64,000 nt of DNA from Chondrus crispus (taxonomy: Eukaryota; Rhodophyta; Florideophyceae; Gigartinales; Gigartinaceae), in contig NW_005179063.1 of assembly GCF_000350225.1 (NCBI RefSeq), forward strand, positions 62,001 to 126,000, read 5' to 3'. The notes beneath the pieces are model-generated. The model saw only the letters and a program-made list of their open reading frames with translations. It was not told the origin of the DNA and made no database searches. Positions 32,554 through 42,402 of this stretch are shown in pieces. The stretch's first letter is position 1. Every line of letters starts with the position of its first letter. The position numbers were made by a program, and so were the translations under genes.

Positions 32554-33375
32554 ATGTTATCCGCAAGCGCCTTGGAGTTGGCCATCTTTCCTAACCTCGA
32601 GCTTTCCGTGGTCTCCCTTCCGTTCACCGACTTCCTCCTGACGATCCTCCTTCACGACCGATTGTCCAACCCACTCCCCAAATTACTCCTTCTCCTCGTC
32701 GCTACGCCTCCCTCGCAAAACTACATTTCCATGCGTGAGCATCCCCTCTTGTTCGCGGCTGCTCCCTGGTTCTGCGATCATGGCGTTCGCGACACCATGA
32801 ATATCAAAAATAAATCTGCCGACGGCGCTGGTATATTACCCGGTCACCTCCCCCTCGTGGCCATCCATTCCTACGATTGGCGAGCGCGCATCGCGGTTCC
32901 TCCTTCTATTCTGCCCGGCTCCTCTCCTTACGGCCTTCATTCACTCTCCGCGCGGTTTATGTCCGCTGTCTGCGATCGCCTCGAATTACCACTGACCGAC
33001 GGTCTCATACCTGCCATTTATTTTTGGGACACCTGGCAGTACCGTACGGAAGGAGAGCGATCTTACTTAGACAGCATGATCAACTGGACCGCCGGGGATC
33101 CCATAGGGAGGCAAAGTGCGAGAGGTCTGCCTCGGGTGCGGCAGGGACAAGAAGCCCGCCGAACGCGTGAAGGGAGGCGGCGACAAGCAGATGGATGTGG
33201 AGGCAGACAGGGCGCACGACGAGCAAAAAAGCAAGACGCGGGACGGAGGAGGGAGAGATGGAGGACGAGACTCGGGCCGACGAAGGACGCACGAGTTGCC
33301 CTACACCCGTGGTTGCGGACGTCCCCGCTTAAGGGGGGGGGGCCGTGTAGTATATCCCCCCCTGGGGCTTTTTAG
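32554..33375 (+). CDS. Hypothetical 273-residue frame upstream of gypsy 3' LTR
   Basis: Not recognised. Residues to about 190 look like real protein (YDWRARIAVPPS; PAIYFWDTWQYRTEGE), after which this frame becomes Arg-rich and suspect; an overlapping frame from 33116 has a Cys pair (VCLGCGRDKKPAE) and may be the true continuation by intron or frameshift. The 3' end runs into the polypurine tract, so it may be an extra gene in the 3' region of the plus-oriented gypsy E element. Confidence 0.25.
   Translation: MLSASALELAIFPNLELSVVSLPFTDFLLTILLHDRLSNPLPKLLLLLVATPPSQNYISMREHPLLFAAAPWFCDHGVRDTMNIKNKSADGAGILPGHLPLVAIHSYDWRARIAVPPSILPGSSPYGLHSLSARFMSAVCDRLELPLTDGLIPAIYFWDTWQYRTEGERSYLDSMINWTAGDPIGRQSARGLPRVRQGQEARRTREGRRRQADGCGGRQGARRAKKQDAGRRRERWRTRLGPTKDARVALHPWLRTSPLKGGGPCSISPPGAF
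33331..33345 (+). other. Polypurine tract of plus-oriented gypsy E
   Basis: AAGGGGGGGGGG then CCG directly before the TGTAG start of the LTR. The preceding GCGGACGTCCCCGCTT is conserved at 55976-55991 and, more loosely, at the pol end near 62391. Confidence 0.65.
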
Positions 33376-33451
33376 TAGATTAGATCAACAACGGGATCCA
33401 ATACTGTAGAGCCTCCGGCTCTACAGTACTACCGCGCGTGGCCACGTGTAC
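33346..33451 (+). repeat. Gypsy E 3' LTR, first part
   Basis: Starts TGTAGTATA; interrupted at 33451 by copia B and continued at 40550-41122. Joined length is about 670 bp, as for the copy at 55292. Confidence 0.82.
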
Positions 33452-34390
33452 TTTTGGAAGGTCAGCGGGGCAAAGGGAAATCGAAGGACGGTTGATGAGG
33501 TGAAGTTGAAGGATTGGGTACCGATTTACTTTGAGTCGCCAACTTCTGGCACTACTTATACACTTCTGCAATCTTCTAGAACTCTACTACCAAACACTAC
33601 GACACACATACTACAAATGTATTGGCTCTAACACATGTGCCCGTCTTGCTACTCAGCCAAACTGGCGATGGCCCAACAAACAGAACAGAAAACCGCCTTA
33701 CGAATTACCACTGTCATGACGGAGAAATTAGTAAGGCAGTACAACAAAGCACAGCAAAGCACAAATTCCCTTACTATTCCAAATCCAGCGTGGCACAAAT
33801 TCGTAAGGCATGTTTACAGCTCACACGTTGCCTTACGAATTCAAATCAATCCTGCAAGGACTGTTTACAGCGCACACGTTGCCTTATGAATCTGAATCTC
33901 TCGTGAGGTCCTGTCCACTGTCAATTACAACAGTGCACATTTTGCATTACGAATTCAAAACTCGCGCAACGGTATCTTTGTGTCCTGCTGTACCCGTGCT
34001 GCACTCCATGGACGCTGTAAACCTTTGGCACGTGCCAGGCACCCGTCACCAAGGTTCTACACTTTGTCTGTAAGACTGCAGGCGTACTGTACGCGTCCGA
34101 CAGTGTAATGAGCACATGTGTCCAGGTTATACACGTGTCGGGCGGAGAAAATGAAACATGCTCAGATTGTACTGTACAGTGCAACCGTGTACATATTTCA
34201 CACGTGTACACGTTGAAAACCAAACGTGCTCCTGAAGTACTGTAGAGTGCAACCGTGTACAGAAAGCACACGTGTACACGTTGAAAATCCAACTTTCTCA
34301 GCTCGTCACGCCGAGTGTTTTCGATTTTACACGTGTCAAACCTGTCGTTGTGTGTCATGCATATCAGCATGTGGTCGTAGAATTACAACA
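33452..34390 (-). repeat. 3' LTR of copia B
   Basis: Element-sense ends TGTTGTAATTC and CTTCCAAAA. At least six CCTTACGAATT-type motifs in both directions (33696, 33726, 33798, 33831, 33882, 33943) and ACACGTGT palindromes (34131, 34200, 34268, 34328). Confidence 0.93.
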
Positions 34391-34401
34391 CTCCCCCTCG
34401 A
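34391..34401 (-). other. Polypurine tract of copia B
   Basis: GAGGGGGAG on the element sense strand, immediately before the 3' LTR, preceded by GCATGTGATC as in families A and C. Confidence 0.75.
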
Positions 34402-37400
34402 TCACATGCTTTTACCAGAACTAGCTACTGCAAGCCCTAGAAGTTCTACAAACTTCTGGAACAGAACTCGCCCAAGTGCTTTCGTCAGGATATCTGCAGG
34501 CATGGAAGTGGTCGGGCAATGTGACAAAGAAATGACGTTTCTCTTAATTGCATCTCGTACATAGTGGTATTTCACATCAACATGTTTGTTACGACGGTTG
34601 ACCGATTCATTCTGTGCATACGAAATAGTCCCTGCATTGTCACACCCCATCACAATCGTGGGATCAGAATCAAGTCCAAGAACATCAGCAAGCACTTGAC
34701 GCAACCAAGTCGCCTCCTTACACGCTTCACATAGTGCAATGTACTCAGCTTCACACGTCGAAGTTGCAACCACAGTCTGTTTCCGGGAACTCCAACTGAT
34801 CGCTCCACCGCAGAACTTGAAAACATATCCGCTGGTCGACTTGCGAGAGTCTGAACAACCGGCCCAGTCAGCATCACTGAAGCCGAACAACTCCGGCGAT
34901 TTAGATTTATTGTCAAACACGATTCCTAAGTTTCGAGTCCCTTGCACGTATCGCATTACCCGTTTCACACCTACCCAGTGTGACTCACATGGGTTGGCAG
35001 AATGTTGAGAAAGCTTTCCAATCGCATATGCCAAGTCTGGACGAGTGCCAACCATCAAGTACATCAGGGATCCCACTGCCTCACGATACGGTACATTTGT
35101 TTCGGAGTCGTTTTCGGTTGAAATCGTGGTTGTGTGACCTTGTTCCATTGGAGTCAGAGAGGGGTTACACGTTGACATTCGAAAACGCTCAAGCACTTTT
35201 GATGCATACTTAGTTTGAGTGAGACTCAACGTCTTGGCGCTGCGATCCCTTTCGATTTCAAGACCAATGCAGACTTTTGCTTCACCAAGGTCTTTCATCT
35301 CAAACCGTTTATTAAGCTCCCCCTTCATCCATTTGATGGCATCGATATCACTACCGGCGAGTAACAAGTCATCGACATAAAGTGAAATCAGCATGATAGT
35401 GTTACCGATGCGTTTAATGTAGAGACAAGGATCACTACGCGATGTCTCGAATCCCAATTCACCAATTAAGAAATCATCCACTTTGGCATGCCATTGACGA
35501 TGTGCTTGTTTAAGACCGTAAAGTGCTTTCAAAAGTTTGCACACGTGATCACTTTTGCTTTTGTCAATGCACCCTTCGGGTTGCTCCATGTAGATGTCTT
35601 CATCCAAGTCGCCGTTCAAAAACGCAGTCACGACATCCATCTGATGAAGTTCGAGGTCGTAATGAGCAACTAAGGCAAGAAGTAGACGAATAGTGGTAAA
35701 CTTTATGACAGGGGCATATGTCTCAGTATAGTCAAGACCTTGCACTTGCTGGAATCCACGAGCAACAAGTCTGGCTTTTGCACTTTCAACTATATTGCCA
35801 TTTGCATCAGGCAGCTGCTTGACATTGAAAACCCATCGGGATGTCAAGATGTTTGACGCCTCAGATCGAGGAACAAGTTTCCAAGTCCGATTCTTGGTCT
35901 GCGAGGCAAGTTCTTTGTCAATGCCGGTCTGCCAAAATGCAGCTCTAGGACCGTTGGTTGCCTGGTTGAAAGTCTTGGGACCTTCAATAGCGACATGCGC
36001 ATGTGAAAGAAGAGCAGCTGCAAAGTTGCTCCTCCACCATGATCCGGGAGGTCTACTGACTCGAGACGATCTTCGCACAGCTGGAGTCGGAGTTGGAGGA
36101 GTGACATTCGGAGTTTCGACGGCAGTTGGTACATCATCTTCATCTTCATCATTCTCACTTACAGAATGAGCACCATCGTTTTCAAGAACCTCCTCCGAAA
36201 CGTCATCCTCTTCAGAACCGACCTCATCCGTATTTGGGGTATCAGCTGTATTCCCATTGTCGCCATCGAGCAGTACAACGTCAACATCAGAGTTGATTGA
36301 ATCACTTTCGTGTGGAGGATTGTCATGCATACCACATGTCGATTCATCAAACTTGACATCCCGTGACACAACAATTTTATTCAACTCTCCGTCCCAAAGT
36401 TTGTATGCCTTACTGCATTGCGAGTACCCAAGAAACATTGCTTCACGCGCTCGCAAGTCCAGCTTACGGAGCTCTAATTTTGGTAATGTATACCAACACT
36501 TTGACCCAAATACTCGCAAATGGCCAACATTTGGAGTGGAATTCATCCAAATGTGGTGCGGAGTTGTATTAACGGGCAAAGCGCGTGAAGTAACTCGATT
36601 ACGTACATATACCGAAGTGGCAAGAGCCTCGGCCCAGAATCGCTTACTGACCTGTTTATGAGAAAGCATTGAGCGGACAAGATCAATCAAAGTTCGATTT
36701 AAACGTTCAGCAACACCGTTTTGTTCAGGGGTGTACGCCGTTGTGAGTTGGTGCTGCGTACCGTTTAAATCTAAATGCGACTTGAATTCCGTCGACAAGT
36801 ACTCTCCCCCTCGATCAGTGCGAAGCACCTTTACTTTGCGACCAGTGTGCGTTTGGGCCAACTTTTCATACAACTTGTATTTTGCAAACGCCTCATATTT
36901 ATTTCTCATCATGTACACAACTACCCAGTTCGAGTGATCATCTACAAATGTAATGAAGTATCTCGAACCACCAATGGACTGTACTTCGAGCGGGCCGCAA
37001 ACGTCAGAATGTACCAAGTCAAGACAGTTCTGTGCTCGAGACGATGATCGCTGTTTTGGGATTACTGATCGCGTTGCTTTGCCAAACACACACGCAGGAC
37101 AAATGGGAGAGTGATTGTCAGACTTCGGATTCATTGCACTGATCACATCGCTTTGACGAACGTTGATGCCACTTACCACATTATTGTGAATCATTGATGC
37201 GATTCCTTGTACATTAACATGGGCCATGCGTTCATGGAGCGTCTGCAGGGTAACTACGTGAGCAGAGAAAGTTTCATTCATGACGTCAAGTATGTACAAA
37301 TCCCCAACTTGACTCGCTGTGGCAACTACAGTTGGTCCTGCAGTAACGCGGCATTTCTCATTTTCAAATGACACTTGCAAACCCTTTGAAACCGTTTGGC

Positions 37401-38544
37401 TAACAGACAGTAGCGAGTATCCGAAATCAGGGACATGCAAAACGTTTGACAATTTGCAAGGATGTGAACTACCGTTGACGTTCAACATGAATTCTACCTC
37501 GCCGCGACCAGCGACATTAGCTCTAGCCTTCGTGCCCATCTCGACTGATCCAGATTGCATCTGTTCATACGTAACGAACAAAGAGCCATCAAACGTAATG
37601 TGAGCGCTGCAACCGGAATCGACAAGCCATGATCTTGCGTTTGCAGCCCTCTTTTCTGGAGTGGAAGTCGAAAGCAAGCAAGTAAAGTCACTCTCCGCAA
37701 AGGCAGCAGTAGAATTGTCATCTCGAGAAACGAATGCACTTGGCTTTAAGCCAGTGTTGCGTGACCGAAACCCATCTGGCGGTGCAGGTCGGCGCCCATT
37801 CACGTCCTTACCCCAGCAACGCGCTGCAGTATGCCCATGTCTATTGCAATTCGTACATTTCATATCGCGTCGAATAGGCATACGATTGACAAGTGCAGGT
37901 GCATGTGGTGATGAAGCAGAAGCGGTCTTCATGCTTTCTCGTTGCTCTTCTTGCAGCAGACGACTCTTCACAAACTCGAGTCCAAACACTTTATCTTCAT
38001 TGCCAAGTGCGTCAAGAGCAACAATCAAGTTATCGAATCGTGGAGGCGAGCCATTCAACACAGCCATTGCAATTTCTTTATCGTCAATCTCAACACTCAT
38101 TGACTGCAATCTGGCAGCAAGTTGCTTCACACGATTGATGAACACGAGCACTTTCTCGGATGGGAGCATGGATACAGTGTAAAAGTCGCGACGGGCGGCA
38201 AGTTTGTTGAGCAAAGTATGACGCTCAAACACATTCAGAATTGCTTCCCATGTCTCTTTCGCACTGCTACACCCTCGCACATGTTGCAAGTAGTCATCAG
38301 AAAGCGTGAGTCCGATGACTGCCTTTGCTTTTGCGTCACGACGGATCCATTTTCTCCGGTCATCTGACGTCGCATTCTCCGGGATATCATCAAAAACGTA
38401 TTGATCGACATCTCGGAGAGCAAGCAGTAGCTGGATTTTCTGCTTCCAGATGTAAAAGTTAGATGCGGTCAGCTTCTCGATTCTGACCGATCCAGAGCTT
38501 TGGTCATCCATTTCACCGAATGGATGTACCCTTCGAGTATACAA
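34402..38544 (-). CDS. Copia B gag-pol polyprotein, intact
   Basis: 1380 codons; the conserved start is probably Met12 at 38511 (MDDQSSGSV). Gag to about residue 215; CCHC knuckle CTNCNRHGHTAARC at about 228-241; protease LVDSGCSAHIT near 305; GAG-pre-integrase HERMAHVNVQG and CPACVFGKA; integrase D-D-E (HSDVCGPL about 511, RTDRGGEYL about 575, TPEQNGVAERLNRT about 606); reverse transcriptase with QMDVVTAFLNGDL and LYVDDLLLAGSD (about 1057); RNase H SDADWAGC (about 1225) and STCEAEYIALCEA. It ends 11 bp before the 3' LTR. The motif LKQAHRQW has His where copia C and most relatives have Pro. The polyprotein supplies all enzymes for cytoplasmic reverse transcription and nuclear integration. Confidence 0.96.
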   Translation of the reverse strand: MYTRRVHPFGEMDDQSSGSVRIEKLTASNFYIWKQKIQLLLALRDVDQYVFDDIPENATSDDRRKWIRRDAKAKAVIGLTLSDDYLQHVRGCSSAKETWEAILNVFERHTLLNKLAARRDFYTVSMLPSEKVLVFINRVKQLAARLQSMSVEIDDKEIAMAVLNGSPPRFDNLIVALDALGNEDKVFGLEFVKSRLLQEEQRESMKTASASSPHAPALVNRMPIRRDMKCTNCNRHGHTAARCWGKDVNGRRPAPPDGFRSRNTGLKPSAFVSRDDNSTAAFAESDFTCLLSTSTPEKRAANARSWLVDSGCSAHITFDGSLFVTYEQMQSGSVEMGTKARANVAGRGEVEFMLNVNGSSHPCKLSNVLHVPDFGYSLLSVSQTVSKGLQVSFENEKCRVTAGPTVVATASQVGDLYILDVMNETFSAHVVTLQTLHERMAHVNVQGIASMIHNNVVSGINVRQSDVISAMNPKSDNHSPICPACVFGKATRSVIPKQRSSSRAQNCLDLVHSDVCGPLEVQSIGGSRYFITFVDDHSNWVVVYMMRNKYEAFAKYKLYEKLAQTHTGRKVKVLRTDRGGEYLSTEFKSHLDLNGTQHQLTTAYTPEQNGVAERLNRTLIDLVRSMLSHKQVSKRFWAEALATSVYVRNRVTSRALPVNTTPHHIWMNSTPNVGHLRVFGSKCWYTLPKLELRKLDLRAREAMFLGYSQCSKAYKLWDGELNKIVVSRDVKFDESTCGMHDNPPHESDSINSDVDVVLLDGDNGNTADTPNTDEVGSEEDDVSEEVLENDGAHSVSENDEDEDDVPTAVETPNVTPPTPTPAVRRSSRVSRPPGSWWRSNFAAALLSHAHVAIEGPKTFNQATNGPRAAFWQTGIDKELASQTKNRTWKLVPRSEASNILTSRWVFNVKQLPDANGNIVESAKARLVARGFQQVQGLDYTETYAPVIKFTTIRLLLALVAHYDLELHQMDVVTAFLNGDLDEDIYMEQPEGCIDKSKSDHVCKLLKALYGLKQAHRQWHAKVDDFLIGELGFETSRSDPCLYIKRIGNTIMLISLYVDDLLLAGSDIDAIKWMKGELNKRFEMKDLGEAKVCIGLEIERDRSAKTLSLTQTKYASKVLERFRMSTCNPSLTPMEQGHTTTISTENDSETNVPYREAVGSLMYLMVGTRPDLAYAIGKLSQHSANPCESHWVGVKRVMRYVQGTRNLGIVFDNKSKSPELFGFSDADWAGCSDSRKSTSGYVFKFCGGAISWSSRKQTVVATSTCEAEYIALCEACKEATWLRQVLADVLGLDSDPTIVMGCDNAGTISYAQNESVNRRNKHVDVKYHYVRDAIKRNVISLSHCPTTSMPADILTKALGRVLFQKFVELLGLAVASSGKSM

Positions 38545-38559
38545 GGTCTTCTGTTCCGG

Positions 38560-38609
38560 GATCTCAAGCCGTTAACCGATAGTCAACACAATGGCAAGCC
38601 CACCCGTAT
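38560..38609 (-). promoter_or_regulatory. Conserved pre-gag block, copia B
   Basis: Same ~50-nt block as at 23701 and 43265, lying about 50 nt upstream of the conserved gag Met. Confidence 0.6.
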
Positions 38610-39310
38610 AAGAAGTTTGTAGCGATTACTCGGAAACGTTCTTGGTGCTTGTTCCCGGCGGAGTGGAACAAGCGTATTCTTCTTAAAAATGCCTTAGGGC
38701 GCTACCCCTGTATGTCGGCCAGTGCGGGTCTTTCGACTGTGAACTAAATCAAACGTGCCACGAGTAAGCACAACACTTTGCCTGTAGACGAACCAGGACT
38801 TTTGGTCACTACCGCGAACGGTCCCTGCAACCGAAATCGGCTTGTCCAAACTTGATACGGTACTACCCCAATGAGGTTTCCCACAACACAAGAATGAAAC
38901 TGCCTTCGTCGTACTCGTGTGATTTGTTCACAATCACTCCTTGGGTCACCCTCTTCCGTGCGAACTTAATCAAGGTACGCGACCTTATACACGTATAGTG
39001 AGAGGTTCAGTGTTTAGGCACGTATTCTCTTCACCCAGGGGACCGAAGTCGTACCTATAGGGCTAATACCGAGAGCGTTACCCACACCGCCGACGCACCT
39101 CCCGAAGGCAGAGTGCGGATCGACTAGACCAGTACACTGTGATCCTCCCCGAGGATCAGTGTTTCGTCTCTCGACGATTCTTGGTCGGACCCTCGCTCAA
39201 GTCAGATTTCCAATGGCACAAGCCTTTCACCAAGAGCGAGGGTATCGGCAGCTACGACGATCACCGGCGTGATCGAAGGGCAGTCTTCTTGGATTGATAT
39301 GGTACGTTGG
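38610..39310 (-). ncRNA. Structured leader RNA module, copia B
   Basis: About 700 nt with the 9-bp CCCTCGCTC/GAGCGAGGG stem, a GATCCTCGGGGAGGATC-type hairpin, a GCAC...GTGC hairpin capped by TTCG and a CTTGTTCC...GGAACAAG hairpin. Short frames (65-85 codons) in it change frame between copies, so it is treated as RNA. Possible internal ribosome entry or packaging element; not proven. Confidence 0.5.
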
Positions 39311-39596
39311 CGACTAGGGACTACACCCACAGCTCACACAACGATTGCCAAGACCAAGCTGCAACAGACACGAAGAAGATCTACCAAGTTGAAACGACAG
39401 CGGGTAGACGGAGACGAACGACCAAGATGATAACGACAGCAAGTAGACCGCGATAGAACAAAATGAACGGCGGCGGCGATGAAACGGCGGCGGAAACGAC
39501 AGCAGAAACCAAAACGAGAACGACAGCAGAAACAAACACGAAAACGGCAGCAGAAACTGAGAACGAGCACTCACACAGCGGAATAATAACGTTGAA

Positions 39597-39610
39597 CTGG
39601 GCCCATAACC
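39597..39610 (-). other. Primer-binding site, half-tRNA type, copia B
   Basis: GGTTATGGGCCCAG on the element sense strand next to the 5' LTR; followed by TT as in family C (family A has TC). Confidence 0.85.
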
Positions 39611-40549
39611 TTTTGGAAGGTCAGCGGGGCAAAGGGAAATCGAAGGACGGTTGATGAGGTGAAGTTGAAGGATTGGGTACCGATTTACTTTGAGTCGCCA
39701 ACTTCTGGCACTACTTATACACTTCTGCAATCTTCTAGAACTCTACTACCAAACACTACGACACACATACTACAAATGTATTGGCTCTAACACATGTGCC
39801 CGTCTTGCTACTCAGCCAAACTGGCGATGGCCCAACAAACAGAACCGAAAACCGCCTTACGAATTACCACTGTCATGACGGAGAAATTAGTAAGGCAGTA
39901 CAACAAAGCACAGCAAAGCACAAATTCCCTTACTATTCCAAATCCAGCGTGGCACAAATTCGTAAGGCATGTTTACAGCTCACACGTTGCCTTACGAATT
40001 CAAATCAATCCTGCAAGGACTGTTTACAGCGCACACGTTGCCTTATGAATCTGAATCTCTCGTGAGGTCCTGTCCACTGTCAATTACAACAGTGCACATT
40101 TTGCATTACGAATTCAAAACTCGCGCAACGGTATCTTTGTGTCCTGCTGTACCCGTGCTGCACTCCATGGACGCTGTAAACCTTTGGCACGTGCCAGGCA
40201 CCCGTCACCAAGGTTCTACACTTTGTCTGTAAGACTGCAGGCGTACTGTACGCGTCCGACAGTGTAATGAGCACATGTGTCCAGGTTATACACGTGTCGG
40301 GCGGAGAAAATGAAACATGCTCAGATTGTACTGTACAGTGCAACCGTGTACATATTTCACACGTGTACACGTTGAAAACCAAACGTGCTCCTGAAGTACT
40401 GTAGAGTGCAACCGTGTACAGAAAGCACACGTGTACACGTTGAAAATCCAACTTTCTCAGCTCGTCACGCCGAGTGTTTTCGATTTTACACGTGTCAAAC
40501 CTGTCGTTGTGTGTCATGCATATCAGCATGTGGTCGTAGAATTACAACA
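39611..40549 (-). repeat. 5' LTR of copia B
   Basis: 939 bp. Core promoter TATAAG at 39714-39719 (minus strand), about 105 bp from the LTR end. Confidence 0.93.
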
Positions 40550-41122
40550 TGTACCCCTCGGGTACCGGGCGCACGCGTGCACACGTGTACGCGCGGGAAG
40601 GAAGCGCGCACACACACGTGTACTGTCAGCCACGATGGCTGACAGTATTACAGTACGGTCCGATCTGCACTACAGTAGTCCACTACAGTACTTCGGTACT
40701 GTAGTGTTATAGATTGTTTTGTATATTAAATATGGAGCGGACCGGCGGCGATGGAGGAGGACAAGCATGGACTTGTCACCCACCGACCGTCAAGGTCCGA
40801 CTTTCCGCTTATTCTAAGGTAGCGATCGCTAACTACCTTAGAGCGGCACCGAGCGCGGGTTGAGGACGCGCGCGGTACGCCCACGAGCCGGCTCCGCCTC
40901 CGCCCGTCGGTACTGGATCGTTACCCAGTACCGCGCCGGGGCGTCGAGGCGTCGAACCGCTCGCCCGTACCGGCGTCCTCCCGGTTCCCGCTCTACCACG
41001 CTACCCGGGCCCGCTGCCCGATGCCGTTAGCTGGTGTCCCGCTCCACCCCTGTCTTCCCGATCGACAAGGGTCTCGGTCGAACTGTGCATACACCCCTAT
41101 CGCTGGGGGTGTTTATGCTACA
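40550..41122 (+). repeat. Gypsy E 3' LTR, second part
   Basis: Begins with the second TGTAC copy and ends TTATGCTACA. Contains ACACGTGT palindromes and a CTAAGGTAG...CTACCTTAG inverted repeat near 40815-40845. Its right flank is copia B pol, so this gypsy element had inserted into the older B'' copy. Confidence 0.82.
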
Positions 41123-41375
41123 ACTACGTGAGCAAAAAAGGTTTCATTCATGATTTCAAGTATGTACAAATCCCCAACTTGACTTGCTGTGGCAACTACA
41201 GTTGGTCCTGCAGTAACGAGGCATTTCTCATTTTCAAATAACACTTGCAAACCCTTTGAGACCATTTGGCTAACAGACAGTAGCGAGTATCCAAAATCAG
41301 GGACTTGCAAAACGTTTCACAATTTGCAAGGATGTGGACTACCGTTCACATTCAACATTAATTCTACCTCGCCGC
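41123..41375 (-). pseudogene. Copia B'' pol fragment, left part
   Basis: Protease to GAG-pre-integrase region (VPDFGYSLLSVSQM), matching 37255-37505 of the intact B element. Ends with the first copy of GCCGC; the rest continues at 48280. Confidence 0.85.
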
Positions 41376-41755
41376 TGTTGGAAATCTTCGACCACATGCT
41401 AAGCTCCAAGCCTGACAGATATTACACGTGTACGTCGACGAAACCTAAAATGCTTGCAAGAGCATTCTCAGGATGTTTGGTCTTCAAGGTGGACACGTGT
41501 TATATTTGTACACGGTTGCACTTTCCTATCATGTCCGAGCATGTTTCAATTTTGGTGTTGACACGTGTAAGTTATGTACCCCCTGGCACTCTACAGTACA
41601 TTCTGAACATGTTTCATTTTTCTCGATTTGACACGTGTGTGACACGTATGACGTATGTGCCACAGTGGTTATTAATCGTAGTGTAAAATCTGTAATCTAC
41701 AGTACAATACATTCAGATATTATTGACTCTCAAACGGTCCCAAATTATTAGCAAG

Positions 41756-41995
41756 AGAGAGTGCAAGAAGGAGAGTCATTTGATTATCAACGGAGAGTGG
41801 AAGTAGGAGAGTCACTTGATTATCAACCGAGAGTGCAAGAAGGAGAGTCATTTGATTATCAACCGAGAGTGCAAGAAGGAGAGTCATTTGATTATCAACC
41901 GAGAGTGGAAGTAGGAGAGTCACTTGATTATCAACCGAGAGTGCAACAGGGAGAGTCACTTGATTATCAACCAGTGCAAGAAGGAGAGTCACGTG
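41756..41995 (+). repeat. 36-bp minisatellite in 5' LTR of copia C
   Basis: Tandem units of GAGAGTGCAAGAAGGAGAGT plus CATTTGATTATCAACC with small variants (CAACGG, GTGGAAGTAGG, CACTTG). The 3' LTR (47849-48124) has one more unit. Lies in U3 just upstream of the core promoter. Confidence 0.85.
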
Positions 41996-42033
41996 ACCAG
42001 CCCTAATGGCTCGTATTGTATGTAGTTCGAAGA

Positions 42034-42048
42034 GTATAAGTAGCGCCA
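42034..42048 (+). promoter_or_regulatory. Core promoter of copia C LTR
   Basis: GTATAAGTAGCGCCA, identical in family B and close in family A (GTATAAGTATCGCC), about 105 bp upstream of the primer-binding site. Confidence 0.55.
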
Positions 42049-42150
42049 ATAGTTGGCGACCAAGAGTAAAATGGCATCAACTTCTTTTCCCGTCAACCAC
42101 CAGCAACCTTCAACCATCCTTCTTCCTTCTGCCCCGCTGACCTTTCTAAA

Positions 42151-42164
42151 GGTTATGGGCCCAG
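42151..42164 (+). other. Primer-binding site, half-tRNA type, copia C
   Basis: GGTTATGGGCCCAG directly after the 5' LTR. Confidence 0.85.
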
Positions 42165-42402
42165 TTCAACGCTGATCGTCTTCTTCGTTTTGGTTCAAGT
42201 TCGAGTTTCGCCGTCGTTCAAGTATCAGTTTGTTCAGCTCGTCAAGCAGAAGAAGAAGGTATCAGTTTCAGTCTCCGCTTTCGAGTTTGGTTTTTCAGTT
42301 TTTTCAGTTTTCGCCGTCGTTTTCAGCACCGTTTCAGCCGATTTTCCAGTTTGGTGGTCCGTCAGTTCCCAGTTTTTGGAAATCAACTTTGTGGTCTTGC
42401 AG

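Larger units (their letters stand above)
33452..40549 (-). mobile_element. Full-length, intact Ty1/copia element, family B, TSD TGTAC
   Basis: 7098 bp between TGTAC at 33447-33451 and 40550-40554. Both LTRs are 939 bp and I found a single difference (A/C at about 33686 versus 39845). Gag-pol is uninterrupted. Every cis signal is present: primer site, leader, pre-gag block, polypurine tract. This is a very recent insertion and possibly competent. Confidence 0.94.
41376..42150 (+). repeat. 5' LTR of copia C
   Basis: TGTTGGAAATC start, CTTTCTAAA end. ACACGTGT palindromes at 41424, 41493, 41561 and 41631; minisatellite at 41756-41995; promoter GTATAAGTAGCGCCA at 42034-42048. Confidence 0.93.

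Noticed and set aside
33921..34370. 149-codon frame present in both family B LTRs
   Set aside because: Its identity in the two LTRs reflects recent duplication by reverse transcription; it lies over U3 and has no domain.
41756..41995. CRISPR-like array of 36-bp repeats
   Set aside because: Units are directly adjacent with no spacers and lie inside a eukaryotic LTR; it is a minisatellite.
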